From the NCBI GenBank assembly GCA_026120035.1, contig JALRME010000004.1:1612001-1676000 (forward strand): a stretch of DNA of 64,000 nt. Direction: 5' to 3'. The notes below the pieces were generated by a model that was not told where the DNA came from, made no database searches, and was given only the letters and a program-made list of their open reading frames with translations. A program made the translations under genes and the position numbers. Shown in pieces: positions 26,087 to 36,684 of this stretch (positions are counted from its first letter, which is position 1; each line of letters opens with the position of its first letter). This DNA comes from Coleophoma eucalyptorum. Its lineage: Eukaryota > Ascomycota > Leotiomycetes > Helotiales > Dermateaceae.

Positions 26087-26114
26087 GCTAACGCCACCAG
26101 TCGTTAGCTGGTGG
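26087..26114. repeat. Two interlocked 7-bp inverted repeats
   Basis: GCTAACG (26087-26093) pairs with CGTTAGC (26102-26108). CCACCAG (26094-26100) pairs with CTGGTGG (26108-26114). The order A, B, A', B' with one shared base is a pseudoknot-type or alternative-hairpin arrangement. Confidence 0.5.
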
Positions 26115-26150
26115 AGATATTACCAAGAAATTGGCAAGAGCAAAGCAAGC

Positions 26151-26170
26151 AAAACTTGGTAAAACTTGGT
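26151..26170. repeat. Tandem 10-mer
   Basis: AAAACTTGGT is repeated twice head to tail about 530 bp upstream of the fusion gene. Confidence 0.6.
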
Positions 26171-26696
26171 TGGCAACAACAACCCCATGTTGATTTCGGA
26201 AATAATTTCTAGATCATCCTTGTCTTTTTTCACACAAAAAAAAGTCTCAAGGGTCTACTGAAAAGGGTAGATATGTACACTGTAGATCTTTGTGTCCCCT
26301 GCCAAAAGAATCCTTCGGAGCCTCCATTCCCGAGATCTCGTGACTCTTGTCTTCACGTGCCTAGACTACCAACAGGTTCGACTTATCGGGGAGTAGATTA
26401 CATAATGAGTCTCGACGTCGTTAAGTAAGGTAACGAGCACATGGCGACCATTCGTGCTATTCAAGAGTGGAGGTGAGAAAGAGAGGTGAGAAGAGAGATA
26501 CTCGTGGCTTTTCCTCCTGTCTATCCTCTATCCACGATATCAGTCGTGCTTCTTTCATATCCTTCATTGGCAAGGACCAATACTTGATTATTCCACTGCT
26601 ATTTTCCGCGAGAAACATCCCACTGTGTTTCAATCGCCCATCTATATTTGTCTTGAGTAGGGTCTGTATACCTGATTCGACGTAAACTTGGAAGAT

Positions 26697-28941
26697 ATGG
26701 CTTCATTTCTCGGTCTAGAGGGCTTGCATGTATTCATTACTGGTGCTGCAGGAGGGATTGGAAGTCAGGCAGTGAAGGAGTTCTTGAGTAGGTGACGTTT
26801 CAGTTGAACTCCTTCCCATGTGACTTACATGAGAAATTGTCCACTCTCCATTACGAGCTTTCGTGGGATGTCTTCTTTGTCTGACTGCATATTCTCTGGG
26901 GAAGTCCTCAGTTCGTCACTCATTCTTCTAAGAACTCGAAATATAAGTGTTTGTACTTCCTGTTGCTTGCTCGTAATTGTCCTTTGCACTTGTGTGTCTG
27001 CCTGAATGAATACGGCCTTCCTCGATTTCTGAATTGATGCGCGCCGGAAGAGAAAGTATCTTCCTAATATTCTTGTTTCCCAAAGCTTGAACAGATTCGA
27101 ATTAACATATCCCAGGCCAAGGCTGCAAGGTCACAGCTCACGATATCCGGCCTATAACCAATATCCAACACACCCCAGAGCTATTCACGGTTACAGGCGA
27201 CATCTCCTCTGAGAACTCTATCCAACAATGCATGGCAGAAGCAAAATCCCACCACGGACCGATAAACATCCTGGTAGCCAACGCCGGGATTACGGACGAG
27301 TCGAACTCGTACCCGATCTGGGAAATCCCCTTATCGCTCTGGCAAAAGACCTACAACACTAACATCCAAGGCACCTTCCTAACTATCAAGCATTTCCTCC
27401 TATCCGCGCAAGAAACCCAGGCTACAAATGGTGGAGAGGAACTTGAGAACCTGGCTATTGTCGTCACAGGATCTGAGACTGGAAAATTCGGACAGGCTGG
27501 GCACACAGAATATGCATCTGGGAAGGCTGGGCTACAGTATGGACTAGTGCGAGGAGTTAAGAACGAGATCGTGAGGCTGAATAGCAAAGCCAGGATCAAT
27601 GCCGTTGCACCTGGTTGGGTTGATACACCGTTAATTGAAGGACGACTCGACGATCCGGCTGAGCTGTGGACAGAAGCCCAGGCAACTGTGCCTTTGCGAA
27701 AGATTGCTCAGCCAGAGGATGTTGCACGCACGATGTGCTTTCTTGCCAGTCACCGCGCAGCGGGACATATTACGGGAGAGTGTATTAGTGTAGATGGAGG
27801 AATGGAGGGGCGCGTGGTTTGGAAGGCAGAAGAAGTGTTTTCAACCATGACACCAAGCACATCTGTCACATCGTCTCCGATAATCTCCAAGTCAATCCCA
27901 AGAGTACCACCACCAATGTCTACCATCCCAAAAAGCATCGAGGCCCCTCGTGCCCGTAAGATCCAGATCCTCCTCTCCGTGGACTTCGACGCTGTATCCG
28001 GCTTCTTAGGCACTGGCGCTTCTCCAGCAAATAACATGGCTGACTATAGCACTGGCTATTTCTCAGGTCAAGTCGGGGTGCCACGATTACTGAAATTGTT
28101 CAAGAAGCACGACATCGCGGATAAAGTAACATGGTTTATCCCGGGCCATAGCATGGAAACATTCCCAGCACAAAGTCAGATGGTCAAGGAGAGTGGTGCA
28201 GAGATAGCTTGTCATGGATATGCGCACGAGGGAAGCAGCCAGATGAGCGAGAAGCAGGAAACGGAGGTCGTCAAGCGCTGCGTAGAGCTGTGCATGCAGC
28301 TTACGGGCAAGAAACCAAGAGGGTGGCGCGCACCGCTTTATCAGTTGCGAGAACATACGGTCAAGCTTCTTGAGGAGCATGGCTTTCTCTACGGTATATT
28401 GCTCTCCTCTGTCAGAGCACTTTCTCTTAAAACAACTCACTAACTTCCCACAGACACATCCCTAACACACCACGACTCCCAGCCTTATTTCCTACCTTCC
28501 CACCCAACCATCCGCCCCATTGACTTCTCTCCCCAAAACTCTGCAGAGACATGGATGCATCCCCTGCCCTCCAGCTCACCACCAACATCACATACCCTGG
28601 TAGAACTACCTGCAAACTGGTACATGGAGGACATGACGCCTCTGCAGTATTTCCCCAACGCGCCCAATTCTCAAGGCTATGTTAGTGTAGGAAGTATCAT
28701 GGAGATGTGGAAGGCTCGGTTTGAATATCTGTATGGTGAAGGTGACGATGGGCAGGGCCAGTCTTCAGGACATGGTAGTTTCGTGTTCCCGCTCGTTTTA
28801 CACCCTGATACGTCCGGAATGGCGCATGTGATCGGGATGGTGGATAAGATGATTTCATATCTGAAAGGCTGGGGGAGGGAGGTGGAGTTTGTACGCTATG
28901 AGGATTGTGCTCGGGAATGGAAGCAAAGGCAGAAGATCTGA
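26697..28941 (+). CDS. Fusion protein: short-chain dehydrogenase/reductase plus polysaccharide deacetylase (CE4)
   Basis: Three exons: 26697-26787, 27116-28393 and 28454-28941; 618 residues. Residues 1-265 form a complete classical SDR: cofactor motif TGAAGGIG (15-22), NAG (86-88), catalytic Ser150, Tyr163 and Lys167 (YASGK), and NAVAPGW. A Ser/Thr/Pro-rich linker (about 265-311) leads without stop or intron into a CE4-type deacetylase resembling the HpPgdA-like group, with DFD (Asp320, Asp322), metal ligands His397 and His401 (HGYAH), GHS and RGWRAP. The Asp and His-x3-His triad is intact, so metal binding is expected. Substrates are unknown; family members act on amidated sugars or cyclic imides. 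The first intron is long (328 nt), and its donor was chosen because GTAGGT restores the sequence LSQGCKVTAHDIR. Both halves look catalytically complete, so this is unlikely to be a degenerate readthrough. Confidence 0.85.
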
Positions 28942-29527
28942 GCTAGTAAGCTAACCTATTATTTCCTCATCGACTTAGTATGTGGCTTTGATAGATTGAT
29001 GAGATATCATCTATATATATTTGACTGGGAACAAGGAACGGATACGAAGAGAGCATAATTCAATTAACCATTGTCCCGAAGATATACACTATCACGCCCT
29101 GCCCCCCCCCCCCCCGGGGGCCAGGGGAGAATTAAATCTTACCAGCTCATCCGTAGAAAATATCACTATCCAACAATTTGCCGATCCATTATGTTATGTC
29201 TAATCACGTTACGTGCTAATGTCTGGTGTAGGCTTGATTGATATGGGTAAGTAGGATGAGGTGAATGGACTGTATGCGAAATAAGTTCTCGTCGCTTAAC
29301 TTTTATATGCCAATAAAGTGGTGCAAGGTTCTAGATGCAGATAGATTTTGTCAGCTAAGAAATTAATCAACACTCGAAAACAATCAGTTTAGGCATATAA
29401 TGGCAAATGGTTAGGACAAAGAATTCAATTATCCAAAGACATAAATAATCTCGATCTAAAAGCTTGCTTGTTTTGGTGTCCGGGAAAATGGTATTCAATA
29501 TTTTTGACGAGATTGTCCAAAGATAAT
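28942..29527. other. Convergent intergenic interval with C/G tract
   Basis: 586 bp between the 3' ends of the fusion gene and MET10. A run of 14 C followed by 5 G lies at 29102-29120. Nothing coding is seen. Confidence 0.6.
29102..29120. repeat. C14 then G5 homopolymer tract
   Basis: Read directly. The CCCCC/GGGGG junction is self-complementary. Length is prone to sequencing and replication error. Confidence 0.8.
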
Positions 29528-32500
29528 CTAATAAACCTCAAGCACATATCTCAATTCCTCTTTCAAGCGCTCAATCTCCTTCTTTGAATCAACCTTCTTA
29601 CCCTCGGCCTTTGCATTCCTGGCAATGGCTTCCTCCAAGACCTCCGTGACATCTGGGACAGGCCAAGTGGGGCCACAGAGGTAGAAGGCTCCTTCTTCCT
29701 TGATGTACGCCTTGATGATGTCATTGATGCTCTCGCGCATACGATCTTGAATGTAGATTTTCTCAGGCTGGTCACGAGAGAATGCGCGGCCGAGGAGCGT
29801 GATGACCCCAGCGTCTTGGTAGGCCTCCCATTCCTCACCATACAGGTATTCCTCACGCTGATGCCGAGAGCCCATGTACAGCAGGATAGAGCCGATCTCC
29901 TTGCCCTGTGCCTTTTGCATGGCGCGGTATTGGACGAAGGCACGGAAAGGTGCGAGACCAGTACCGAGACCTGCCATGATAAGTGGTGCGGTGTCCTTAG
30001 TTGGCAGCTTCATGACGGATGGCTTGACGCTGACCGTGACCTTGGCACCGACGGGGAGTTGGGACAGGTATCGGGTTGCTTGGCCGAATCGATCGCGTCC
30101 TTGAGGGTCGACCCAGCTGACGACGACAATCATGAGTGCGACAGTGGAGGGATTGACCATTTGACTGGATGCAATCGAGTACTCACGTCTCTTCATCGGT
30201 GCGACAATACGGGCAATGTCGTGGAAGCCTGGGTGGGCGGACTTGAATTCCAGGAGGATGTCAGCGTAAGTAACTGTATCGACTTCTGCACGACGCTTAA
30301 ACTCGTTGGCACCTTCAGGTCCTCCTAGGGTAAGGAGCTCCTTCTTCTCCTTTTCATCGGAAGCAAATTCTGCAAGTGACTCGTAGAACCTCTTTGGTGG
30401 TCTTCCGAAGATATCGATATTTTGGACAAGAGACTGGAAGACTGTTCGGGTCTCCAACAAGGAAGCATCCTCCCGAGAAGGAACCTCTACAACATCATCT
30501 GGGTTCAGTCCATAGAAGCCCATGAACTCTTCCACCTGCTTGACGTCGTTCTCTGCGTGAACTCCAAGAGCCTCGCCGATATCGTACTTCAGGCCCGACG
30601 TGCCAAGATCAAACTCAATGTGGAAGATGTTTCGGTCGTATGTAATAGGAGTCAAACGGCGGTTCTCCTGGACTGTAACCTCGAAGGTCTTTGCTGTAAG
30701 ATCAGGTCGAAGAGCAGTCTGAGCACCATAGGCCTCCTTGAATGCGAGGCTCTTAGCAACAGATTGCCAATCACGGAGGAGAGCAGGTGGCTCGACCTCT
30801 TCCTTCTCAAAGCTAGTAAAGCTGTTGAAGTTGATTGTTCGAGGAAGCTCAACAACCTCAGCATCAACCTCAACCTCTGACCAAGAATCAGGAATTGAAA
30901 CTTGACGAAGAGCACTCTCGATATCGCTCAAGGACTCGATGATACGTGCTCCATTTCCGAGAGCAGCAAGCTTGTCGAAAGCGGACTGTAGTAACTCTGG
31001 CCGTGCAACCCTTAAAAATGCCAACTCGGTGACGTATGTTTCAGCTGTGGAATCTTTCTGAACGGTAGCCGAGAGTGTAGGATCCAAGACGAATAGCTCG
31101 ACATTCCTGAACTTGATTTCATTTCGGACAGCAAGAGGTAGTCGCTTCTCCAGATCTTCATCACTACAGCCAGGAAGCTTGACAATGAGCTTTCCACCTG
31201 CTTTGATGTTTCTCAAAATGCCAATCTCCTTGAAAAGCTTCTCTTCGGCCACGACAGTGACATCCGCAGCCTCAATGGGGTATGGCGCCTCGGTAGATCT
31301 CTTCGAGCTACGGATGTCGGTTCGGACAGTTCCTCCTTGGACGAGGTTATCGTGGGTCTGGTTGAGCAAAACGTTGCTAGCAGAATCGCTGGAAAGCAAT
31401 TTGCTGATGGACGCTGGAGCGGTAGAAGCTGAAGAATCCTCGACATCCCAAAATGTATATTGCTCGACTTCATCAGCAACGAGGAGTTGCAAACTCTCGT
31501 CTTCGTCAGAAGTCTTGTGTGGGAAGATCGCTGCCATTGAACTAGGCGTAAAGGTCTGATCCCGAGAGTACTTGATATCTATCACTGAAGGGGCTGTTGC
31601 CCACTTCTCAGAGAAGACGGTGGCAGCCAAAACATCTTCATAAAGGCTCGAGTGAGTAGACGTATCTTTGACGATGTTCTCATCAGCAACCTGTCCAAGA
31701 ACAGCGATCGATCGCACGGAAGATGGGATGGCCTTGAGGAAAGCATCCTCAACAAAAGGTCGGTAGACTCTAACATTGATGACTCCGACTTTTGCTCCAT
31801 CCTTGGCAAGCTTATTGGCAACTTGAGATGCAAGAGATGCCTCGACTGTGCCGAACACGACCAAGATGGAATCTGGCTCAACATGGCCAGAGTACTCAAA
31901 GAGGCCATACGAGGTACCGAGCTCGCGGTTAAAGGATTCAAGAAGCTTGGCAACTTTGCTCTCTGAGCTGGATCTCTTGCTGAATGAAGCGAATATTTCT
32001 GAGATGGTCTTGTATGCTTCGCCTAGGTTCGATTGGCTTAATGCATCCACAATTCGCACCGTGTTACGTCCAACATTGATACCATCATAGATGTGAAGAG
32101 TTGGGAGAACATTTGCCAATAGGGTTGCGAACAAGGCCATGTGTTGTGTCTCGAAGGCAGAAGAGCTGGAAACAAGTCCAAGACCAAGCTCCTCAGCAAT
32201 TGTCAAGGAGGATGCATAATCAGTGACAAGGCCACTCGAGGAACCCGGTGCATAATCTACAGCAGCAATGTGCGCCACGAATGGGTTTGCGACCGAGTAC
32301 AACAAGGACAGCTGGTCAAGAGAAGCGCGCAATTGCAGGAGACTGGACGACGAGGCCAGGAGCGATTGGGGGATGTGTCTCTTTGTAAGGTCGAAATCTT
32401 TGGAAAACATGTATCCCAGGGCAATTGATCCAGCTCCAGTTCTTGTTTGCATAGGCGACACATGAGTAGGATATCCATTGACATTCAACACCTTTGAACG

Positions 32501-32839
32501 GGACCAGTTCTTAACAGCGATATCAAGGTCAAAAGACTCGGGGGAGTAGGAAAAGATCTTGTCAGAGAGACCGTATGCGACTTGTTGGATCAACACTTGC
32601 GCAGTGATATAGGTAGGGCCGGTAATGGAGGAATAGGCAATTGGCTGGCCAAATGGCAAACTCGAAGATTTGCAAGTAAAGGGCTTTGGAGACGCGCTGT
32701 CTTCTTCGGTATTCCACCTGCTGTCGAGGACTTCACCACCAAAGGGCTTTTGCTTTTTGTGTCAGTACAGAAAAGGTCCAAAAAATGTAGAAGCCAAACA
32801 ACTTACCGAGTTCTTCTTGGGGGACTCCAGGATCGACAT
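29528..32839 (-). CDS. MET10: Sulfite reductase (NADPH) flavoprotein alpha component
   Basis: Supplies electrons from NADPH through FAD to the beta subunit, which reduces sulfite to sulfide in sulfate assimilation. Two exons, 32807-32839 (MSILESPKKNS) and 29528-32752, 1085 residues, close to the usual Met10 length. The first 500 or so residues are the pyruvate-ferredoxin-oxidoreductase-like part typical of fungal Met10. From about residue 680 comes the FAD-binding region of the ferredoxin-NADP reductase type, with KRREYSIASS (flavin) and VSWVDPQGRDRFG. The NADP domain has MAGLGTGLAPFRAF, LYMGSRHQREEYLY and FYLCGPTWPVPDV. The C-terminus is RYVLEVY, the aromatic-ending tail usual for these reductases. 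A CACGTG hexamer at 33246-33251 lies about 400 bp upstream. Confidence 0.95.
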
Positions 32840-34726
32840 GGCGTCGTCTGCCTTTCTCTTCATTCCCTTCGCAGTGTCAAGTTCTCTGTCGACATCCATA
32901 GGTTCCATCATCTTGTGAAGCGACAACTATGGGATGGTGTAGAAAGAAAGTAAAGGACTGAGCGCAGAATGAAACAAACTTGGGGAATGGAAGGAAATGA
33001 AATACCCGTGGTACGGATGTGGCAGCAAAACATGAAATGGTGCAATAGTCAGAGAAGATACTAGCCTCGATTCTACTTAGCGCAGGGGTAAGATGGGATG
33101 GAAATGTCTGCAGCGCCTGGACAATTAGCAATTGAACAAATTCAACGCTGCAGATTCGTTGAAATGTTTTCGGTGTCAGAGAACTACTCGCCATGTCTTG
33201 GTCCATGTTGGGTGAGTCCAGCCAGAATTTGGAATGGTGTAATTGCACGTGCTTTGGCGGGAACGGGTACGGCTGAAGGTTTGTCCGGGTTGAGTTCGCA
33301 CAAGCGTTGGTTGACCTCGTTACGAGGCACAGCCATGGCCATTAAGGTAAGCTCGGTAAAGTAACTTAGCTCTTATCATGTGAAGGAAGGAATAGCTGGA
33401 CTCAGCCCTGCAGCATACTAGGTCTCAATTGCCGTTAACGAGGATCGCTTTCTATTTATCTCAGCGCTATCCCCAGAATCCCCAACCAAAGTTTTAAAAA
33501 TGTTCTGCTGGCTATCGTGAATGTGGAGAAATATCGTAATGCTGGACTTGTTGTGTGGCCCCAATAAGACTGCCCGCCACACACATGGTCTTGGAGATGT
33601 TGGAGAGCTCCATGAGGAGGAAAATCGGAATTGGAATTGGAAGTATATCATGTCGAGCTTGCGATCGAGCTTCCTTTCAGTCCTTATATCGGAGTCAGAA
33701 ATAGCACCTTCAGAGACATCGCATGTTTCGCGGGTGGCCGTTTGATAGTCACCATTGGCTAGCGGTAGGATCAGTCGTCAAGATCTGGAAGACTTCTGGA
33801 AACTCTTGAGGAATAATTCTGCAGTTATGAATTTAAAAATTATTAGTCTCAGGATACCTGCCTGCTCTTCATACCTATATACCTATATAGTCATGAATAG
33901 CTTGACATGTTCATAGTACTTCAGCAAAGCAACGTGGCTAGCAAGACTACCAACCATAAGAGATACTTTTTCTGCACTCTCACCTTTGGGTATATTGTGG
34001 GCAATAAGAAGCCATACTGTAAACTGATAATAACGATTCAAAGATGCTCGACTTGTCGCTTTAACAGATGACCGCATCAGTTGACACCACGATTTTGTGT
34101 ATATGACTTTCCCTGGTTCTTGCGTAAAAACTTTATCAGTTCAGCAGCGGACCTTGAATGCGACCTGAACGAAACAGCAGTTTACCAGACACCAAAAGGG
34201 AAATGGTTTTCAGCAGCCCATATGCTTGCCATTTAGCCATTTATCATAAAATAATCCCTAGGTCATTTGCATTGGAATAGAAGTCAACATTGCTTAAGCA
34301 CCTTGGTATCGGATACTTCGGTCATGACGCGGATTACAATTTTTAACGCCGAGGATGATCACCAACTAGATCATTCCGCAGACCGTCGCCGTGACCTCGG
34401 GAGAATAGAAAGAAGAAGCAAAGGAACAGAAGAAACTTTGTAATCGCCATGGAAAGGCGGTGCAAAGTTTCTCCTATTTCTACGGCCGCAACCAAAAAAA
34501 ACAAATTAGATTGCTACATGCGGATTGCTACAGGCGGACGATATGACGTTGTTTCTGTCGGCATTGATTTTCAATCTCGTCTGAGGCTTTCTTTCCCGCC
34601 TAAAGTTTGATAGATAAAGCATCGCACTCCCGTCCATGCTCCAGAACACCATGACACAATTAAGCTGCTAGACAACAAAAGTACCACCAAAAAGGTCCCA
34701 AAACAAAACCAACACCACGATACAAA
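32840..34726. other. Divergent interval between MET10 and FMP52
   Basis: 1.9 kb upstream of both genes. Short frames only. One CACGTG (33246-33251) is present, the Cbf1-type site known upstream of yeast MET genes. Single CACGTG hexamers also occur elsewhere in this window, so its presence here is weak evidence. Confidence 0.5.
33246..33251. promoter_or_regulatory. CACGTG hexamer upstream of MET10
   Basis: Palindromic E-box matching the yeast Cbf1/Met4 site. Position relative to a sulfur gene makes it a candidate only; about seven such hexamers occur in the window. Confidence 0.2.
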
Positions 34727-35494
34727 ATGACCTCCGCGGCTCTCGTCGGTTCAACGGGTCTTGTTGTAAGCAACATGCTCTCAAAGATGTATGCATAGCT
34801 TGCAGAAATCCACGTACTAACCTATCACCGCCATTAACAGGGCTCACATATCCTTAACGCCCTCCTCTCACAATCCACCATCTCTAGTGTATATGCACTT
34901 GCACGACGCGAGCCCAAAGTCCAAGACTCGAAATTGCACCCGCTCATAGCAAGCGACAGCTCATCATGGAGCAGCCAACTCTCTAGTATCAGCCCACCGC
35001 CGAACATCTTCTACAGCAGTCTCGGTACGACGCGCGGTGCAGCAGGCGGGGTTGAGAACCAGCGCAAGATCGACTACGACCTGAATCTTGAGCTGGCCCA
35101 AGCAGCCAAGAAGGCTGGTGTGAAGGTGTATGTTCTTATCTCGACTTCCGGCGCGTCGTCGGGGAGTAGCATGGCATATCCAAAGATGAAGGGCGAGCTG
35201 GAGGATGCAGTCAAGACCTTAGGGTTTGAGCATACTGTGATTGTCAGGCCTGGCTTGATTGTGGGCTCGCGTGATGAGTTTCGTGGGCCCGAATTGGTGT
35301 TCAGGAAGATTGCAGGTGTAATGGGGGCGCTGTCAAATTCGCTCAAGGATCCTTGGGCACAGGATGCCGACGTTATTGCAAAGGCTGCTGTGGCTGCTGG
35401 GAACAAGGCATTGGCAGGAGAGGCACCTAGTGCTGTGTGGGAGGTGGGACAGTCTGAGGTTGTCAGACTTGGGAGAACAGAGTGGAAAGCTTGA
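34727..35494 (+). CDS. FMP52: Fmp52-like NAD(P)-binding protein, mitochondrial outer membrane
   Basis: Two exons, 34727-34765 (13 codons) and 34841-35494, 230 residues, the usual size. The Rossmann motif is split by the intron: VGSTGLV in exon 1 then GSHIL in exon 2, giving GSTGLVGS. LGTTRGAAGGVENQ and KIDYDLNLELAQAAKKAGVKVYVLISTSGAS follow the pattern of the Fmp52/TIP30 (HTATIP2) atypical SDR group, and Tyr-Pro-Lys-MKGELED supplies the YxxxK-like position. The exact reaction is not known for the family. The yeast protein was found in mitochondrial fractions. Convergent with the next gene (191 bp). Confidence 0.88.
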
Positions 35495-35684
35495 TATTCA
35501 TCTCAGGCCTGTGTTTTTCTCTTCTTGGGTGTTTGGTAGCATTGGGTTTTAAGGATACCATAGGCCTGCGGTCAATATTTCTTTGAATTTTTCCATGGGG
35601 TAGTAATCAGAGCGTTTGCCTGGAAGTAATTGCACATATGATACATTATACCGCATCATGAACGCATGATGACTACAACAAACA

Positions 35685-36198
35685 TTACGGCTTTCCAGCC
35701 TTCGGCGCACTACCACCACCAGATTTTTTATTTTTACTAGGACTCTCCTCACTACCACCGTGAGCTTCCTTTCCACCCTGTTAATACCAGAAGTCAGCAC
35801 ACGTCACTTAATAGAGACTAGAGACATCACAGCAAAATGAAAGTAGGACAAACCTGTTTACTAACGTCCCTATTGGCTGGGCTCACTTCTAGAGGATTTT
35901 GGTTATTGCCTTCCCCGGCCTTCTTCTTCTCCTGTTCCGGGCTTGTGGTGTTTGGATCAAAAGCAGCTTCATCCTCGTGTGCAGCAGTATCATCGGTGCC
36001 ACTTTTCGTATATTCAGTGGCCTCGGTGTTGATGCTCTCACGGTCTTGGCTATCTTTTCGCGGGTAGGTGAGAGTTGCGGATTGGAAGAGGGTGCGAGAT
36101 TGGAGAGGAAGGATTGGAGAGGTTATTGCTCGTTTGGGGACGGTTGCTCTCAGGCGGAGTGAGCGTGATGTGAGTTGAATGACGTTGGTTGGTGACAT
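35685..36198 (-). CDS. Small predicted mitochondrial protein, conserved-type, unknown function
   Basis: Two exons, 35854-36198 and 35685-35777, 145 residues from the Met at 36198. An upstream in-frame Met at 36369 would give 202, but the preferred start directly opens a basic, Ser/Thr/Arg-rich, acid-free leader of about 50 residues typical of a mitochondrial targeting signal. The remainder is hydrophilic and acidic, with YTKSGTDDTAAHEDEAAFDPNTTSPE and NPLEVSPANRDVSK, motifs I associate with a widespread unnamed family in filamentous ascomycetes. The C-terminus is Gly/Lys/Ser-rich (KNKKSGGGSAPKAGKP). No catalytic motif is visible. Confidence 0.75.
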
Positions 36199-36684
36199 TT
36201 TAGAGATATGCGGAGGTTGCTCGGATGGGTGTTGATGCTGATTGAGGTGGGGTGTAGGTTCGGAGTGGTGGCACGTCGAGGAGGATGGAATGGTAAGGAA
36301 CAACAGCTGAAAGGATTTGGATCGGGAAAAGAAAGAGCTTTTAAAGTTTGTTGAAGCTCGCAGTTGCAAAATTGTCAGTAGGGACCTATTTCAAGTTGAC
36401 CCTATCTGAGGTGTCGTCATTGGCGTGGAGACATGCAGATCGCTTGTAGATGCCAATCGACTTTACCATGAGGGCAGCAATAAGCTAATCGAGATATAAT
36501 GCAGATGTCACGTCGATAACAAAATAAAAGCATCAATAATCTTTTGCATATACAAAGCATCAAAACCCCAGAATTGCGCTCATAAGTCATTGCCACAAGT
36601 TGGACTCTATAATCATTCAAGACATCATTAAGCGAAAACTCCGACCATGAACCTAAACTCCGATCCTGCAGTGAGCATAGAAAT
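36199..36684. other. Interval between small mitochondrial protein and SNF2 gene
   Basis: Leader/promoter of the gene at 35685-36198 and 3' region of the SNF2 gene. Frames at 36417-36785 overlap the SNF2 end and are not supported. Confidence 0.5.

Larger units (their letters stand above)
23316..26696. other. 3.4-kb interval between phytochrome and fusion gene, with foldable elements
   Basis: Two genes face outward from this unusually long interval. Open frames are short and overlap on both strands; none has recognisable composition. The right half holds several perfect inverted repeats (25444-25459, 25714-25730, 25752-25773, 26087-26114) and a tandem 10-mer (26151-26170), listed separately. 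I searched by eye for tRNA A and B boxes and for a fungal 5S rRNA and found none. Confidence 0.6.

Noticed and set aside
25401..26700. Possible tRNA, 5S rRNA or snRNA gene
   Set aside because: By eye no A/B box pair, acceptor stem or 5S core was found. Only the unassigned folded elements remain.
33246..33251. CACGTG as proof of Cbf1/Met4 control of MET10
   Set aside because: Similar hexamers occur near 3652, 4435, 12262, 26355, 45091 and 58959, so the count is not above chance. Kept only as a weak candidate.
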